From Chloroflexota bacterium (GTDB lineage: Bacteria; Chloroflexota; Dehalococcoidia; Tepidiformales; Tepidiformaceae), in the NCBI GenBank assembly GCA_016234445.1, contig JACRBT010000012.1, positions 1-64,000 on the forward strand: a stretch of DNA of 64,000 nucleotides, in the 5' to 3' direction. Both the position numbers and the translations under genes were made by a program. How positions within the stretch are numbered: the stretch's first letter is position 1; each line of letters opens with the position of its first letter. The notes beneath the pieces were generated by a model. That model did no database searches. It had not been told where the DNA came from and worked only from the letters and a program-made list of their open reading frames with translations. This document shows positions 42,275 to 49,510 of this stretch, piece by piece.

Positions 42275-43123
42275 CTACGAGAACTTGCGCTCCTCCCACC
42301 AGGGGAACCAGGCGGGCATGTCGCTGCTGACGCGGTTCGGGAACTCGGGCGCGCGCTTTTCGAGAAACGAGGCGACACCTTCGCGGGCGTCGGCTGTCTT
42401 CCCGAGGGTGAAGATGGCGCGCGAGTCGATCTTGTGCGCTTCCATGGGGTGGTCGGCGCCGAGGAACTTCCACATCATCTGGCGGGCCATGGCGACCGAG
42501 ACTGCCGAGGTGTTTTCGGCGATCTCGTGGGCGATGGCGCGGGCCGCGGGGAGCAGTTCGTCGGGCTTGTGGACGCTGCGGACCAGTCCGGCGTCGAGGG
42601 CTTCGGAGGCGGGCAGGATGCGGCCGGTATAGACCCACTCGGCGGCGCGATTGATGCCGACGACGCGGGGGAGGAACCAGGTGCTCGCCGCTTCGGGGAC
42701 GAGACCGCGGCGGGCGAAGACGAACCCGAAGCGGGCGTTTTCCGAGGCCAGGCGGATGTCCATCGGCAGGGTCATGGTCACGCCGACGCCAACCGCAGGG
42801 CCGTTGATCGCGGCGATGACGGGCTTCCTCGATTCGAAGATGCGGAGCGTGAGGAGGCCGCCGCCGTCGCGGTGGACGTCGATCGTTTCAGCCCGGTTGG
42901 CGAAGGTGTCGGGCCCGCGGGAGAGGTCGGCGCCCGCACAGAAGCCGCGGCCCCGGCCGGTGACGATGACGGCGCGGACGCTGTCGTCGGAGTCGGCGCG
43001 GTCGAAGGCGTCGATCATCTCGTCCTTCATGCGCTCGGTGAAGGCGTTCAGCTTTTCGGGGCGTTCGAGGGTGATGGTGAGGATGCGGTCTTCGACGTCG
43101 ACGCTGATCTGCTCGTAGTTCAC
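42275..43123 (-). CDS. Enoyl-CoA hydratase
   Basis: The protein has 282 aa from GTG 43123 behind GGAG. Crotonase signatures are ITLERPEKLNAFTERMKDEM, the oxyanion part FCAGADLSRGPDTF and NGPAVGVGVTMTLPMDIRLA. The active-site helix RRGLVPEAASTWFLPRVVG keeps a Glu, consistent with hydratase activity. It lies downstream of the LLM oxidoreductase on the same strand, 91 bp away, and may share its transcript. Confidence 0.88.
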   Translation of the reverse strand: MNYEQISVDVEDRILTITLERPEKLNAFTERMKDEMIDAFDRADSDDSVRAVIVTGRGRGFCAGADLSRGPDTFANRAETIDVHRDGGGLLTLRIFESRKPVIAAINGPAVGVGVTMTLPMDIRLASENARFGFVFARRGLVPEAASTWFLPRVVGINRAAEWVYTGRILPASEALDAGLVRSVHKPDELLPAARAIAHEIAENTSAVSVAMARQMMWKFLGADHPMEAHKIDSRAIFTLGKTADAREGVASFLEKRAPEFPNRVSSDMPAWFPWWEERKFS

Positions 43124-43214
43124 TCGTGGCTCCAGTGTGGGCGGCGGGCGGGCGGCCTCGCCGGTGGTCGGGCAAGCGTAGCGTGAGGCGGGCGGGGCGG
43201 CGAGTCGAGGGAGC

Positions 43215-44408
43215 TCAGCCCAGGCTGTCGACGATTTCGGCGTAGAGGGCGAGGGACTTTGCGATCGCCGCCCGGGGCATCAGGCCGTTGTACTGCCAGG
43301 CCATGACGTACTTCAGGGGCAGCCGGTCGAGGGTGCGCTTGATCTGCTTGCGGACCGTGTCCGGGCTGCCCACCCAGATGAGGTCGCGTTCGTGCATGAC
43401 CTCCGGCGTGATGCTGCGGGGGTCTTCGCCGGGGCGGGGGATGGCTCCGCCGAAGCCGAACGGCGAGAACCAGGCGGCGCCGACGAACGCGCCCGAATTG
43501 CGCCACATCGCCCATGCCTCTTCGTCGGTGTCGGCGATGACGACGTCGCGGAGGACACCGATGCCCTCGCCGGGGCGAAGGTCACGGCCGGACGCGCGCG
43601 CTTCTTCGTGGTAGACGCCGAAAAGGAACTCCTCCAGCTGGTCGTTCACGGGGGCGAGGATGGGCTGGACGGAATTGCGCGCGCACCACCTGATCGTGGG
43701 TTCGCTGAAGCTGAAGGGCTGCATGATCGGCGGGTGCGGCTGCTGGAGCGGCTTCGGGACGACGCCGATTTCGGTGACGATGCCGTTTTCGACGCCGCGG
43801 CCCATGCGCCGGGTGGTCTCCAGCGTCCAAGGGATGTCCGGCGGCGGCACCTGCCAGAAGGCGCCCTTGTAGCTGAAGGTGTCCTGCGTCCAGGCGAGGC
43901 GGACGATGTTGAAGAACTCTTCGAAGGCGGCCCGGTTGACGCGGTCGACCTCGGCGTCGCGTTCGCCGGAGGGGGCGGCGTGGACCGAGTGGTACTGCTG
44001 GGCGAGGGTGTCGACCCAGCGGCGCTGGTAGCCGCGCGCGAACCCGGCGAAGGCGCGGCCGCCGCTCATGTGGTCAAGCATGGCGATGTCTTCGGCGACG
44101 CGCAGGGGCGAACTGGCCGGGAGGACGATGCCGAGCTGGCCTACGCGGATGCGCTTCGTCGCTGCGGCAACATAGGCGTCGAGGAGGACGGGGTTGTTCG
44201 AAATCTCGAAGCCTTCGATGTGGAAGTGATGCTCGGTGAAGGCGATGGCGTCGTAGCCGAGGTCGTCGGCGGTGACAGCGAGCGAGCGGATGTCGGCCAG
44301 CATCTCCTGGTAGAAGGCAGGGTTGCGCCCGGCCATGCCCGCCTCCATCTGGGCGCGGGTGCCGATGGAGGGGAGGAAGAAGACGCCGGTCTGGAAGGGT
44401 GGGGCCAT
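43215..44408 (-). CDS. LLM-class flavin-dependent oxidoreductase
   Basis: The protein has 397 aa from ATG 44408. The luciferase-like fold shows DLGYDAIAFTEHHFHIEGFE, a bacterial-luciferase alpha-type block, then RVGQLGIVLPASSPLRVAED and GRAFAGFARGYQRRWVDT. The C-terminal part carries LIWVGSPDTVRKQIKRTLDR, typical of LLM monooxygenases. It should use reduced FMN or F420; the substrate is unknown. The start is fixed by a TAGAAT -10 seven nt upstream. Confidence 0.88.
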   Translation of the reverse strand: MAPPFQTGVFFLPSIGTRAQMEAGMAGRNPAFYQEMLADIRSLAVTADDLGYDAIAFTEHHFHIEGFEISNNPVLLDAYVAAATKRIRVGQLGIVLPASSPLRVAEDIAMLDHMSGGRAFAGFARGYQRRWVDTLAQQYHSVHAAPSGERDAEVDRVNRAAFEEFFNIVRLAWTQDTFSYKGAFWQVPPPDIPWTLETTRRMGRGVENGIVTEIGVVPKPLQQPHPPIMQPFSFSEPTIRWCARNSVQPILAPVNDQLEEFLFGVYHEEARASGRDLRPGEGIGVLRDVVIADTDEEAWAMWRNSGAFVGAAWFSPFGFGGAIPRPGEDPRSITPEVMHERDLIWVGSPDTVRKQIKRTLDRLPLKYVMAWQYNGLMPRAAIAKSLALYAEIVDSLG

Positions 44409-44415
44409 GCCGGGG

Positions 44416-44421
44416 ATTCTA
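44416..44421 (-). promoter_or_regulatory. -10 box of the LLM gene, leaderless type
   Basis: On the minus strand TAGAAT is followed by 7 nt and ATG 44408. Confidence 0.6.
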
Positions 44422-44501
44422 GGCGCTTCGGCGACGGGGTGCAGCACCAGCTCCTGTCTGATGCTGGGCGGCCAGCCCACAGAAGCAGTTGCACAGGCGC
44501 G

Positions 44502-44507
44502 TATAAT
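44502..44507 (+). promoter_or_regulatory. -10 box of the LuxR ATPase, leaderless type
   Basis: A perfect TATAAT lies 7 nt before ATG 44515. No convincing -35 or Shine-Dalgarno is visible. Confidence 0.65.
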
Positions 44508-44514
44508 TCGAGAC

Positions 44515-47508
44515 ATGGCACTCTCGTTGGGGGGCCGTGGGACCTTCGTCGGTCGTGAATCTCAACTTGCCGGGCTGATGGAACGGCTGGGCACAGAGGG
44601 GCGTAGGGAGGGTGGTGCGTCCACCGCTCCTGGTCTGTTCGTCGGGCGCGAATTGGAACTCGGGCGGCTGCATGGCGCGTGGGGCCGCGCGCTCCTGGGG
44701 GAGCGCTACGTAGCCCTTGTCAGCGGCGAGCCCGGGATCGGCAAGACGCGGGTCGCTTTCGAGTTCGCGCGCGAGGTCACGCGGGGCGGGGCGCTGAATC
44801 TCTACGGCCGTTGCTTCGAGGACGCCGTCGTCCCCTACGAACCGTTCGTGCAGATGCTTCGGCAGTTGGCCACCGGGCCGGAGCCGGAATCGGTGGTCGT
44901 CGAGTCCGCCCGGGCGATGCTGGTCGATCTCGTCCCCGCTCTCTCGGGCGCGCCGTCTCCGGCCGATTCGCCCACCCGGCGCCTCGTGCTTTTCGAGGGT
45001 GTGCGTTCGCTCCTGCGCGAGGCGGCGAGGACCTGCCCTCTCCTGCTTGTGATCGAGGACCTGCACTGGGCCGATGCCGACACCGTGAGGCTCCTCCGCT
45101 ACCTGGGCCGTGGGACATGGGGTGTCCCCGCGCTCGTGCTCGGGACCTTCCGGGACACGGAGCCCCACCCGGCTGTCCAGCCGCTGCACGCGGCCATCGC
45201 CGACCTCCACGGCGAGGGGATCCTCGATCAGATCGAGCTGGGGCCGCTCGCCGCGAGCGAGGTCGCAGCGTTCGCGGAGCAGAGCCTGGGCCACGAGATC
45301 AGCGCCCTGGAGGCGCGCCGAATCCACGAGGCCAGCGGTGGCAACCCGTTCTTCGTGCAGGAACTCGTCGCGCTCCTGGACGCCGAGGGCGAGACCGGGA
45401 CGGCGTATCCGGTGCCCGTGGCGGCCCGCGAAGTAATCGCCAATCGGCTCTCCGGGCTCTCTCCCGGCTGCCGCGAGGTGCTCGCCCGGGCGTCCATCCT
45501 GGGCGGCGAAGCGGAGGTCGCGCTCCTCAGGGCACTCTGGGACGGCGATGGCGCAACCCTCGCCGCGGGCCTCGGCGAGGCGGTGAGCGCCCGCCTGCTG
45601 CTCGAAGAAGAGACGCACTACCGCTTCTTCCATGCGCTCGTCCAACAGGCCGTCTACCTGGCTCTGCCGCTACCCGACAGGCAACAACTCCACCTCCGCG
45701 CTGCCCGGGCCATCGAGACGCGGCAGGCGCGGCGGGAGGCTGAGGGTCCGATCGCCCTCGCCACCCACTACCGGAAGGCGGGCGACACCGCGGCCCCGGC
45801 GGAGGCGCTACCCCACGCCCTCGCCGCCGCCGAAGCGGCCCTCGCCGCCTTCGCTCTCGACGACGCCATCGCCTGGTGGGAATGGGCGCTCTCGCTGATG
45901 GAGGCTCTTGGCACCGACCCGCCCACAAGGGCACGACTCCTGGAGCGCATGGCCGGCGTGCTCGATGTCGCCCGGGAACAACCCCGCGCCACTGGCTACC
46001 TCCAGCGGGCGCTGCGCCTGCACGAGGAATCAGGTGACCCCGTTGCGATCGGGAGGTCCCGATCGCGGCTCGGCCGCTCCCACGCGAACGGGAACCTGCG
46101 GAGCACCGATCTCGCGACCGCCCGGGTGCACTTCGAGGCCGCGGAGCTGTTGCTCAAGGAAGCTTCGGACAACCGCGGCATTGCCCTGTTGTACGGTGGC
46201 TGGGCGATGATGGGTATAAGTGCGTTCCGCGTGGGAGATCTGCGGCACGCCGAGGCTGCGCGCCAGCTCAACGCGGAACTCGGCTCAGTCGTCAGAGACC
46301 CCATCAGGCCTATCGCCCTGGGCATGCTCGCGTTTCACCTGGGCGACCTCGATCCGTCATTCCGGTCACACGAGGAAGCGCGGCAGGAAGCGCGAGCACG
46401 GGGAGATGTGAGCCAGTCGGGCCTGGCCGCCTGGATGATTGCGATCCAGGCGCAACGGCTTTGCGACCCGCGCGTAGCGGTCGAGTCGCTGCGCCCGGAA
46501 CTGGAGGACTGGCCGGCGCCTGCAGCGGCAGTTCCATGGGGCATCGCTTCCCGGCTCGTGAGCGCCCTCGCCGACGCCGGCGACCTGCCGGCGATGCAGG
46601 CGCTCGCCCGGGAGCACACCGCACGCGACGAAGGGCGAATCGAGGTCATGATCGAGCGAAGCGCCTTCGCCTTCTTCGCCGGGGACTGGGATGGGCCGGC
46701 ATGGGCGGAAGCCGAAGCCGCCGCCCTCACGGCCAGGCGTCGCGAAGACCGCTGTTCCTCCCAAAACCTGGGGCACTGGCTCGTCCGCGCCTACCACGCC
46801 CGCGGCGAGTCCGAGCGAGCGGCCGCCTTCCTTACAGAAGAGCTCTCCGCCGTCGTGGCCGGGGGATCCCTGGCGCAGGAACTCGTCGCGCGGGCGGAGC
46901 TTGCGGTCCTCCAGGCCGAGGCAGGGGCGGCGTCCGAAGCCAGTGCCCACGTCTCCCGTTGCCGCGAGCTCTTCGCCGGCCCCGCGGCCAGGCGTGGGCT
47001 CGAGGGCAAGGTGCTGCTCGCGGAAGCACTCCTTGCTGCCCGGCTCAAAGGCCCGGATGCCGCCACCGCGCTCTTCGAACAAGCCATCGACATCTTCCGC
47101 AGGTACTCGACGCCCTGGCTCGAAGCTCGCGCCTTCGAGGACTGGTCCGGCGTCCTCCGCAACGCCCGCCGCCGCGCCCAGGCCGCGTCGCTGCGGCGCC
47201 AGGCCGAGGCGAGCTACCGGCGCATCGGGGCTGGCCAGCCCTGGCTCGACCGCCTCGCCACGCTCGCTGGACCGAACGGCTCCCGCCCCAATGGCCCAGG
47301 CATCCCGGACGGCCTGACAACGCGCGAAGCAGAGATCCTCCGCCTCATCGCCGATGGCCGCAGCAGCCGGGAGATCGGCGAAATGCTGGTGCTCAGTGTC
47401 CGTACGGTTGAGCGCCACATCGCCAACATCTACCTCAAGACCGGCACCCATGGCCGGGTCGAAGCGGCGTCGTACGCGCACGCCCGTGGCCTCGTCCCGG
47501 CGAAGTAG
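44515..47508 (+). CDS. LAL-type LuxR regulator: AAA ATPase, helical repeats, C-terminal HTH
   Basis: The 997-aa protein has Walker A GEPGIGKTR and Walker B LLLVIEDLHWADAD in the first quarter, a long alpha-helical (TPR-like) centre, and a GerE/LuxR HTH at the end (LTTREAEILRLIADGRSSRE, then LVLSVRTVERHIANIYLKTG). It is probably a signal-gated activator like MalT or other STAND regulators. TATAAT-N7-ATG fixes the start. The N-terminus is odd: FVGRESQLAGL near residue 12 is echoed by FVGRELELGRL near residue 43, as if partly duplicated. Two secreted-protein genes lie downstream. Confidence 0.92.
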   Translation: MALSLGGRGTFVGRESQLAGLMERLGTEGRREGGASTAPGLFVGRELELGRLHGAWGRALLGERYVALVSGEPGIGKTRVAFEFAREVTRGGALNLYGRCFEDAVVPYEPFVQMLRQLATGPEPESVVVESARAMLVDLVPALSGAPSPADSPTRRLVLFEGVRSLLREAARTCPLLLVIEDLHWADADTVRLLRYLGRGTWGVPALVLGTFRDTEPHPAVQPLHAAIADLHGEGILDQIELGPLAASEVAAFAEQSLGHEISALEARRIHEASGGNPFFVQELVALLDAEGETGTAYPVPVAAREVIANRLSGLSPGCREVLARASILGGEAEVALLRALWDGDGATLAAGLGEAVSARLLLEEETHYRFFHALVQQAVYLALPLPDRQQLHLRAARAIETRQARREAEGPIALATHYRKAGDTAAPAEALPHALAAAEAALAAFALDDAIAWWEWALSLMEALGTDPPTRARLLERMAGVLDVAREQPRATGYLQRALRLHEESGDPVAIGRSRSRLGRSHANGNLRSTDLATARVHFEAAELLLKEASDNRGIALLYGGWAMMGISAFRVGDLRHAEAARQLNAELGSVVRDPIRPIALGMLAFHLGDLDPSFRSHEEARQEARARGDVSQSGLAAWMIAIQAQRLCDPRVAVESLRPELEDWPAPAAAVPWGIASRLVSALADAGDLPAMQALAREHTARDEGRIEVMIERSAFAFFAGDWDGPAWAEAEAAALTARRREDRCSSQNLGHWLVRAYHARGESERAAAFLTEELSAVVAGGSLAQELVARAELAVLQAEAGAASEASAHVSRCRELFAGPAARRGLEGKVLLAEALLAARLKGPDAATALFEQAIDIFRRYSTPWLEARAFEDWSGVLRNARRRAQAASLRRQAEASYRRIGAGQPWLDRLATLAGPNGSRPNGPGIPDGLTTREAEILRLIADGRSSREIGEMLVLSVRTVERHIANIYLKTGTHGRVEAASYAHARGLVPAK

Positions 47509-47639
47509 GCCTCTCGCACTCGATCTCCGGAGCCGGCGCCGAGTCCGCAGGGACGCGGCCGTGCCCCCGTCTCCCGGGTCCGCACTCCCCGCCAGCGCTA
47601 CATAGTCCCTGCCATTCCTCGCCCCGGGCGCCGGTCGAA

Positions 47640-47671
47640 CTTCGGGGAAAGTTACGCAGTTCCCCGGAAGC
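47640..47671. other. Stem-loop downstream of the LuxR gene
   Basis: TTCGGGGAA and TTCCCCGGAA pair with one bulge around about 10 nt. It lies in the 400-bp gene-free stretch 47509-47911, which otherwise holds only the leader of the next gene. A terminator or operator role is possible. Confidence 0.35.
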
Positions 47672-47880
47672 TTTCGTGGCGCCCTGGCCGCATCTTCAAG
47701 CCGCCGGCGAGCTCGCCGGACGCGGACTGACGAAAGCCAACGCGCCCGGCGGGTCACCGGTCAGCCCGACAGCGGGAGGAGAGGATGCAAGACGCAGGAT
47801 CGCCGCCTGGCGCGCGCTGTCCATGACGCCGCCATGGCCGCTGCGCCCTCCCGTGGGTGCAGAGCCACGGCCCAGCACCC

Positions 47881-47905
47881 GCGGGAGGGCGATCCCGCAA
47901 GGAGA
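47881..47905 (+). promoter_or_regulatory. Leader hairpin with Shine-Dalgarno, copy 1
   Basis: GCGGGA and TCCCGC pair around GGGCGA and are followed directly by AAGGAGA. The same arrangement precedes the next gene at 48413. The surrounding about 45 bp are also alike. Confidence 0.7.
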
Positions 47906-47911
47906 GAAGCA

Positions 47912-48358
47912 ATGTTTCACAAAGCGTTGACCGCCGCCTTCGCAGCGTTCGTCCTGGGACTCGTGAGCCTTGGCGTCGGGAGCAAGCCTGCCTCGGCCGA
48001 GGTCACCAAGAACGTTTGGCTCCCGGCCGCTTACAGCCCCGACAACCCCTGCGAGCCGGGGACCACCCCAATCAGCCTCTCCGGGCTCCAGCACCTGGTC
48101 TGGTACACCACCCCCGAAGGCACACTCAAGATGAACATCCAGGCCCATTTGACGGGGACGGACAGCGACGGGACCGAATACGTCGCCAACCTCCAGCGCC
48201 ACATGGAGCATTTCAGTTGGCCCTCCGTGGTTCCCTTCAGCGATACGTTCACGACGAATCTGATCAGCAAGGGCTCGACCGTGAACGCGCAGATCGTGGT
48301 GACTTACACGATGTTCCCGGCCAACCCGGTCGTCACCGTCACTGCCTGCCGCGGGTAG
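47912..48358 (+). CDS. Secreted protein of unknown function, 148 aa
   Basis: ATG 47912 follows the leader hairpin and AAGGAGA. A classical signal peptide (FHKALTAAFAAFVLGLVSLG) ends near KPASAEV. The mature part of about 115 residues is beta-rich (HLVWYTTPEGTLKMNIQAHL, VNAQIVVTYTMFPANPVVTV) with two Cys (NPCEPG and TACRG) that could form a disulphide. No family is recognised. It shares its unusual leader with the cupin gene that follows, so the two are probably co-regulated. Confidence 0.75.
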   Translation: MFHKALTAAFAAFVLGLVSLGVGSKPASAEVTKNVWLPAAYSPDNPCEPGTTPISLSGLQHLVWYTTPEGTLKMNIQAHLTGTDSDGTEYVANLQRHMEHFSWPSVVPFSDTFTTNLISKGSTVNAQIVVTYTMFPANPVVTVTACRG

Positions 48359-48412
48359 CGCGACCAGCGAGTTGCCGCCTGCCGGGACCTGGAGCCGCCA
48401 CGGCCAGCCCCC

Positions 48413-48437
48413 GCGGGAGGGTGATCCCGCAAGGAGA
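48413..48437 (+). promoter_or_regulatory. Leader hairpin with Shine-Dalgarno, copy 2
   Basis: It has an identical stem to copy 1, loop GGGTGA instead of GGGCGA, then AAGGAGA. The loop C-to-T change with a perfect stem suggests that structure is conserved. Confidence 0.7.
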
Positions 48438-48444
48438 CCATTTC

Positions 48445-49373
48445 ATGGCAACCCCAAACCTGCGCCCGTTTACAACGAAGCTGCTCCTGGTAGCTGCCCT
48501 TGCACTGCTGGCCGGCATCCTTCCCCTCAGCTCGGCGGCCGGAGCCGAACCCGCCGCGAAGTCAGTCCTCAACGCCCCCTTCCGCGGCGTCAGCACGCCG
48601 GGCCTGACGTTTGACCTCGTCGAGAGCGTCATCGACTTCAGCGCCGGAGCCAGGTCAGCGACTCTGACCGCGGGGACGCCGCATTATGTTTCCGTCATCG
48701 AAGGGGAGTTGACCGTCGAGGTCGACGGCAAGGCGGAGGTCGTCGCTTCCGGCAAGGGCCTTGTGGCGCCCACCGGCTCCAGCCTCACTTTGAGCAACGC
48801 CAGTACCCAGAATGCGCGCCTGTTCGCGACTACCCTCCTTGCCGTCGGCGCGACCGCCGACGTGCACCAGCTTTCGTCCGCCGGGGTCAAGGTCTTCGCC
48901 GTCGGGCGCCGAACCATGGCCAACGCCCCGTCGACCATCGACGTGATCCAGATGGGCGCCCAGTACGACCCTGGATACAGGACTCCGAACCACGTGATGA
49001 ACGAGTTCCATCTCATGCTCCACCTGACTGGTCAGACCAGCTACCACTACCTCGACGGGGGAGCTGAGCAGCATGGTCCGCGTTCGCAGGCCGTCATGTA
49101 CGAGGGCCGCCCGGGTTGGATGGCCAACGATGGCGCGGCCCCGTCGTCGACGGTCTGGACCTGGCTTGGCACGCCCGGAAAGCCTTTGAGCTCGGCCGTC
49201 AGTGCCCCTACCCCCACGCCCGCCCCACCGAGCACGGGGACAGGGCTGGCGCCAACGGGAGCCGCACCGGGGGCCTTCTTCGGCCGCGGCATGCTGGCGC
49301 TCGGGAGCCTGGCGGTGATCGCCGGCGCCATCGGCCTCGCCCTGACCGGCGGCGGAGTGCCACCTTGCGGTGA
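48445..49373 (+). CDS. Secreted cupin-like protein with an LAPTG sorting signal; probable frameshift near the 3' end
   Basis: It begins with a signal peptide (KLLLVAALALLAGILPLSSA) and has a cupin-like double-stranded beta-helix segment (HYVSVIEGELTVEVDGKAEV). Later come a Pro/Thr linker, LAPTG, and a hydrophobic helix (LALGSLAVIAGAIGLAL), the layout of a class E sortase (LAXTG) substrate. The original frame has no stop until 49896, deep inside the opposite-strand mannosidase. A shift of one frame near 49350-49360 gives the tail RRRSATLR and a stop at 49373, exactly what a sorting signal needs. I therefore end it there. Confidence 0.65.
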
Positions 49374-49402
49374 CGGCGGCCCCGGGACTTGGCCGGCCAG
49401 TC

Positions 49403-49441
49403 ATCCGCCAGCCGATGCGGTCTGCCGATCGGCTGGCGGAT
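49403..49441. terminator. Bidirectional terminator-like hairpin
   Basis: ATCCGCCAGCCGAT (49403-49416) pairs perfectly over 14 bp with ATCGGCTGGCGGAT (49428-49441), with an 11-nt loop and TT following. It lies between the convergent cupin and mannosidase genes. Confidence 0.75.
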
Positions 49442-49510
49442 TTCGGCGTCTGCCGTTTCCAGGACGCCCGGTGGGCGGGGCGCCCGCCGAGGCGAGGAAG
49501 AACAAGCCAG

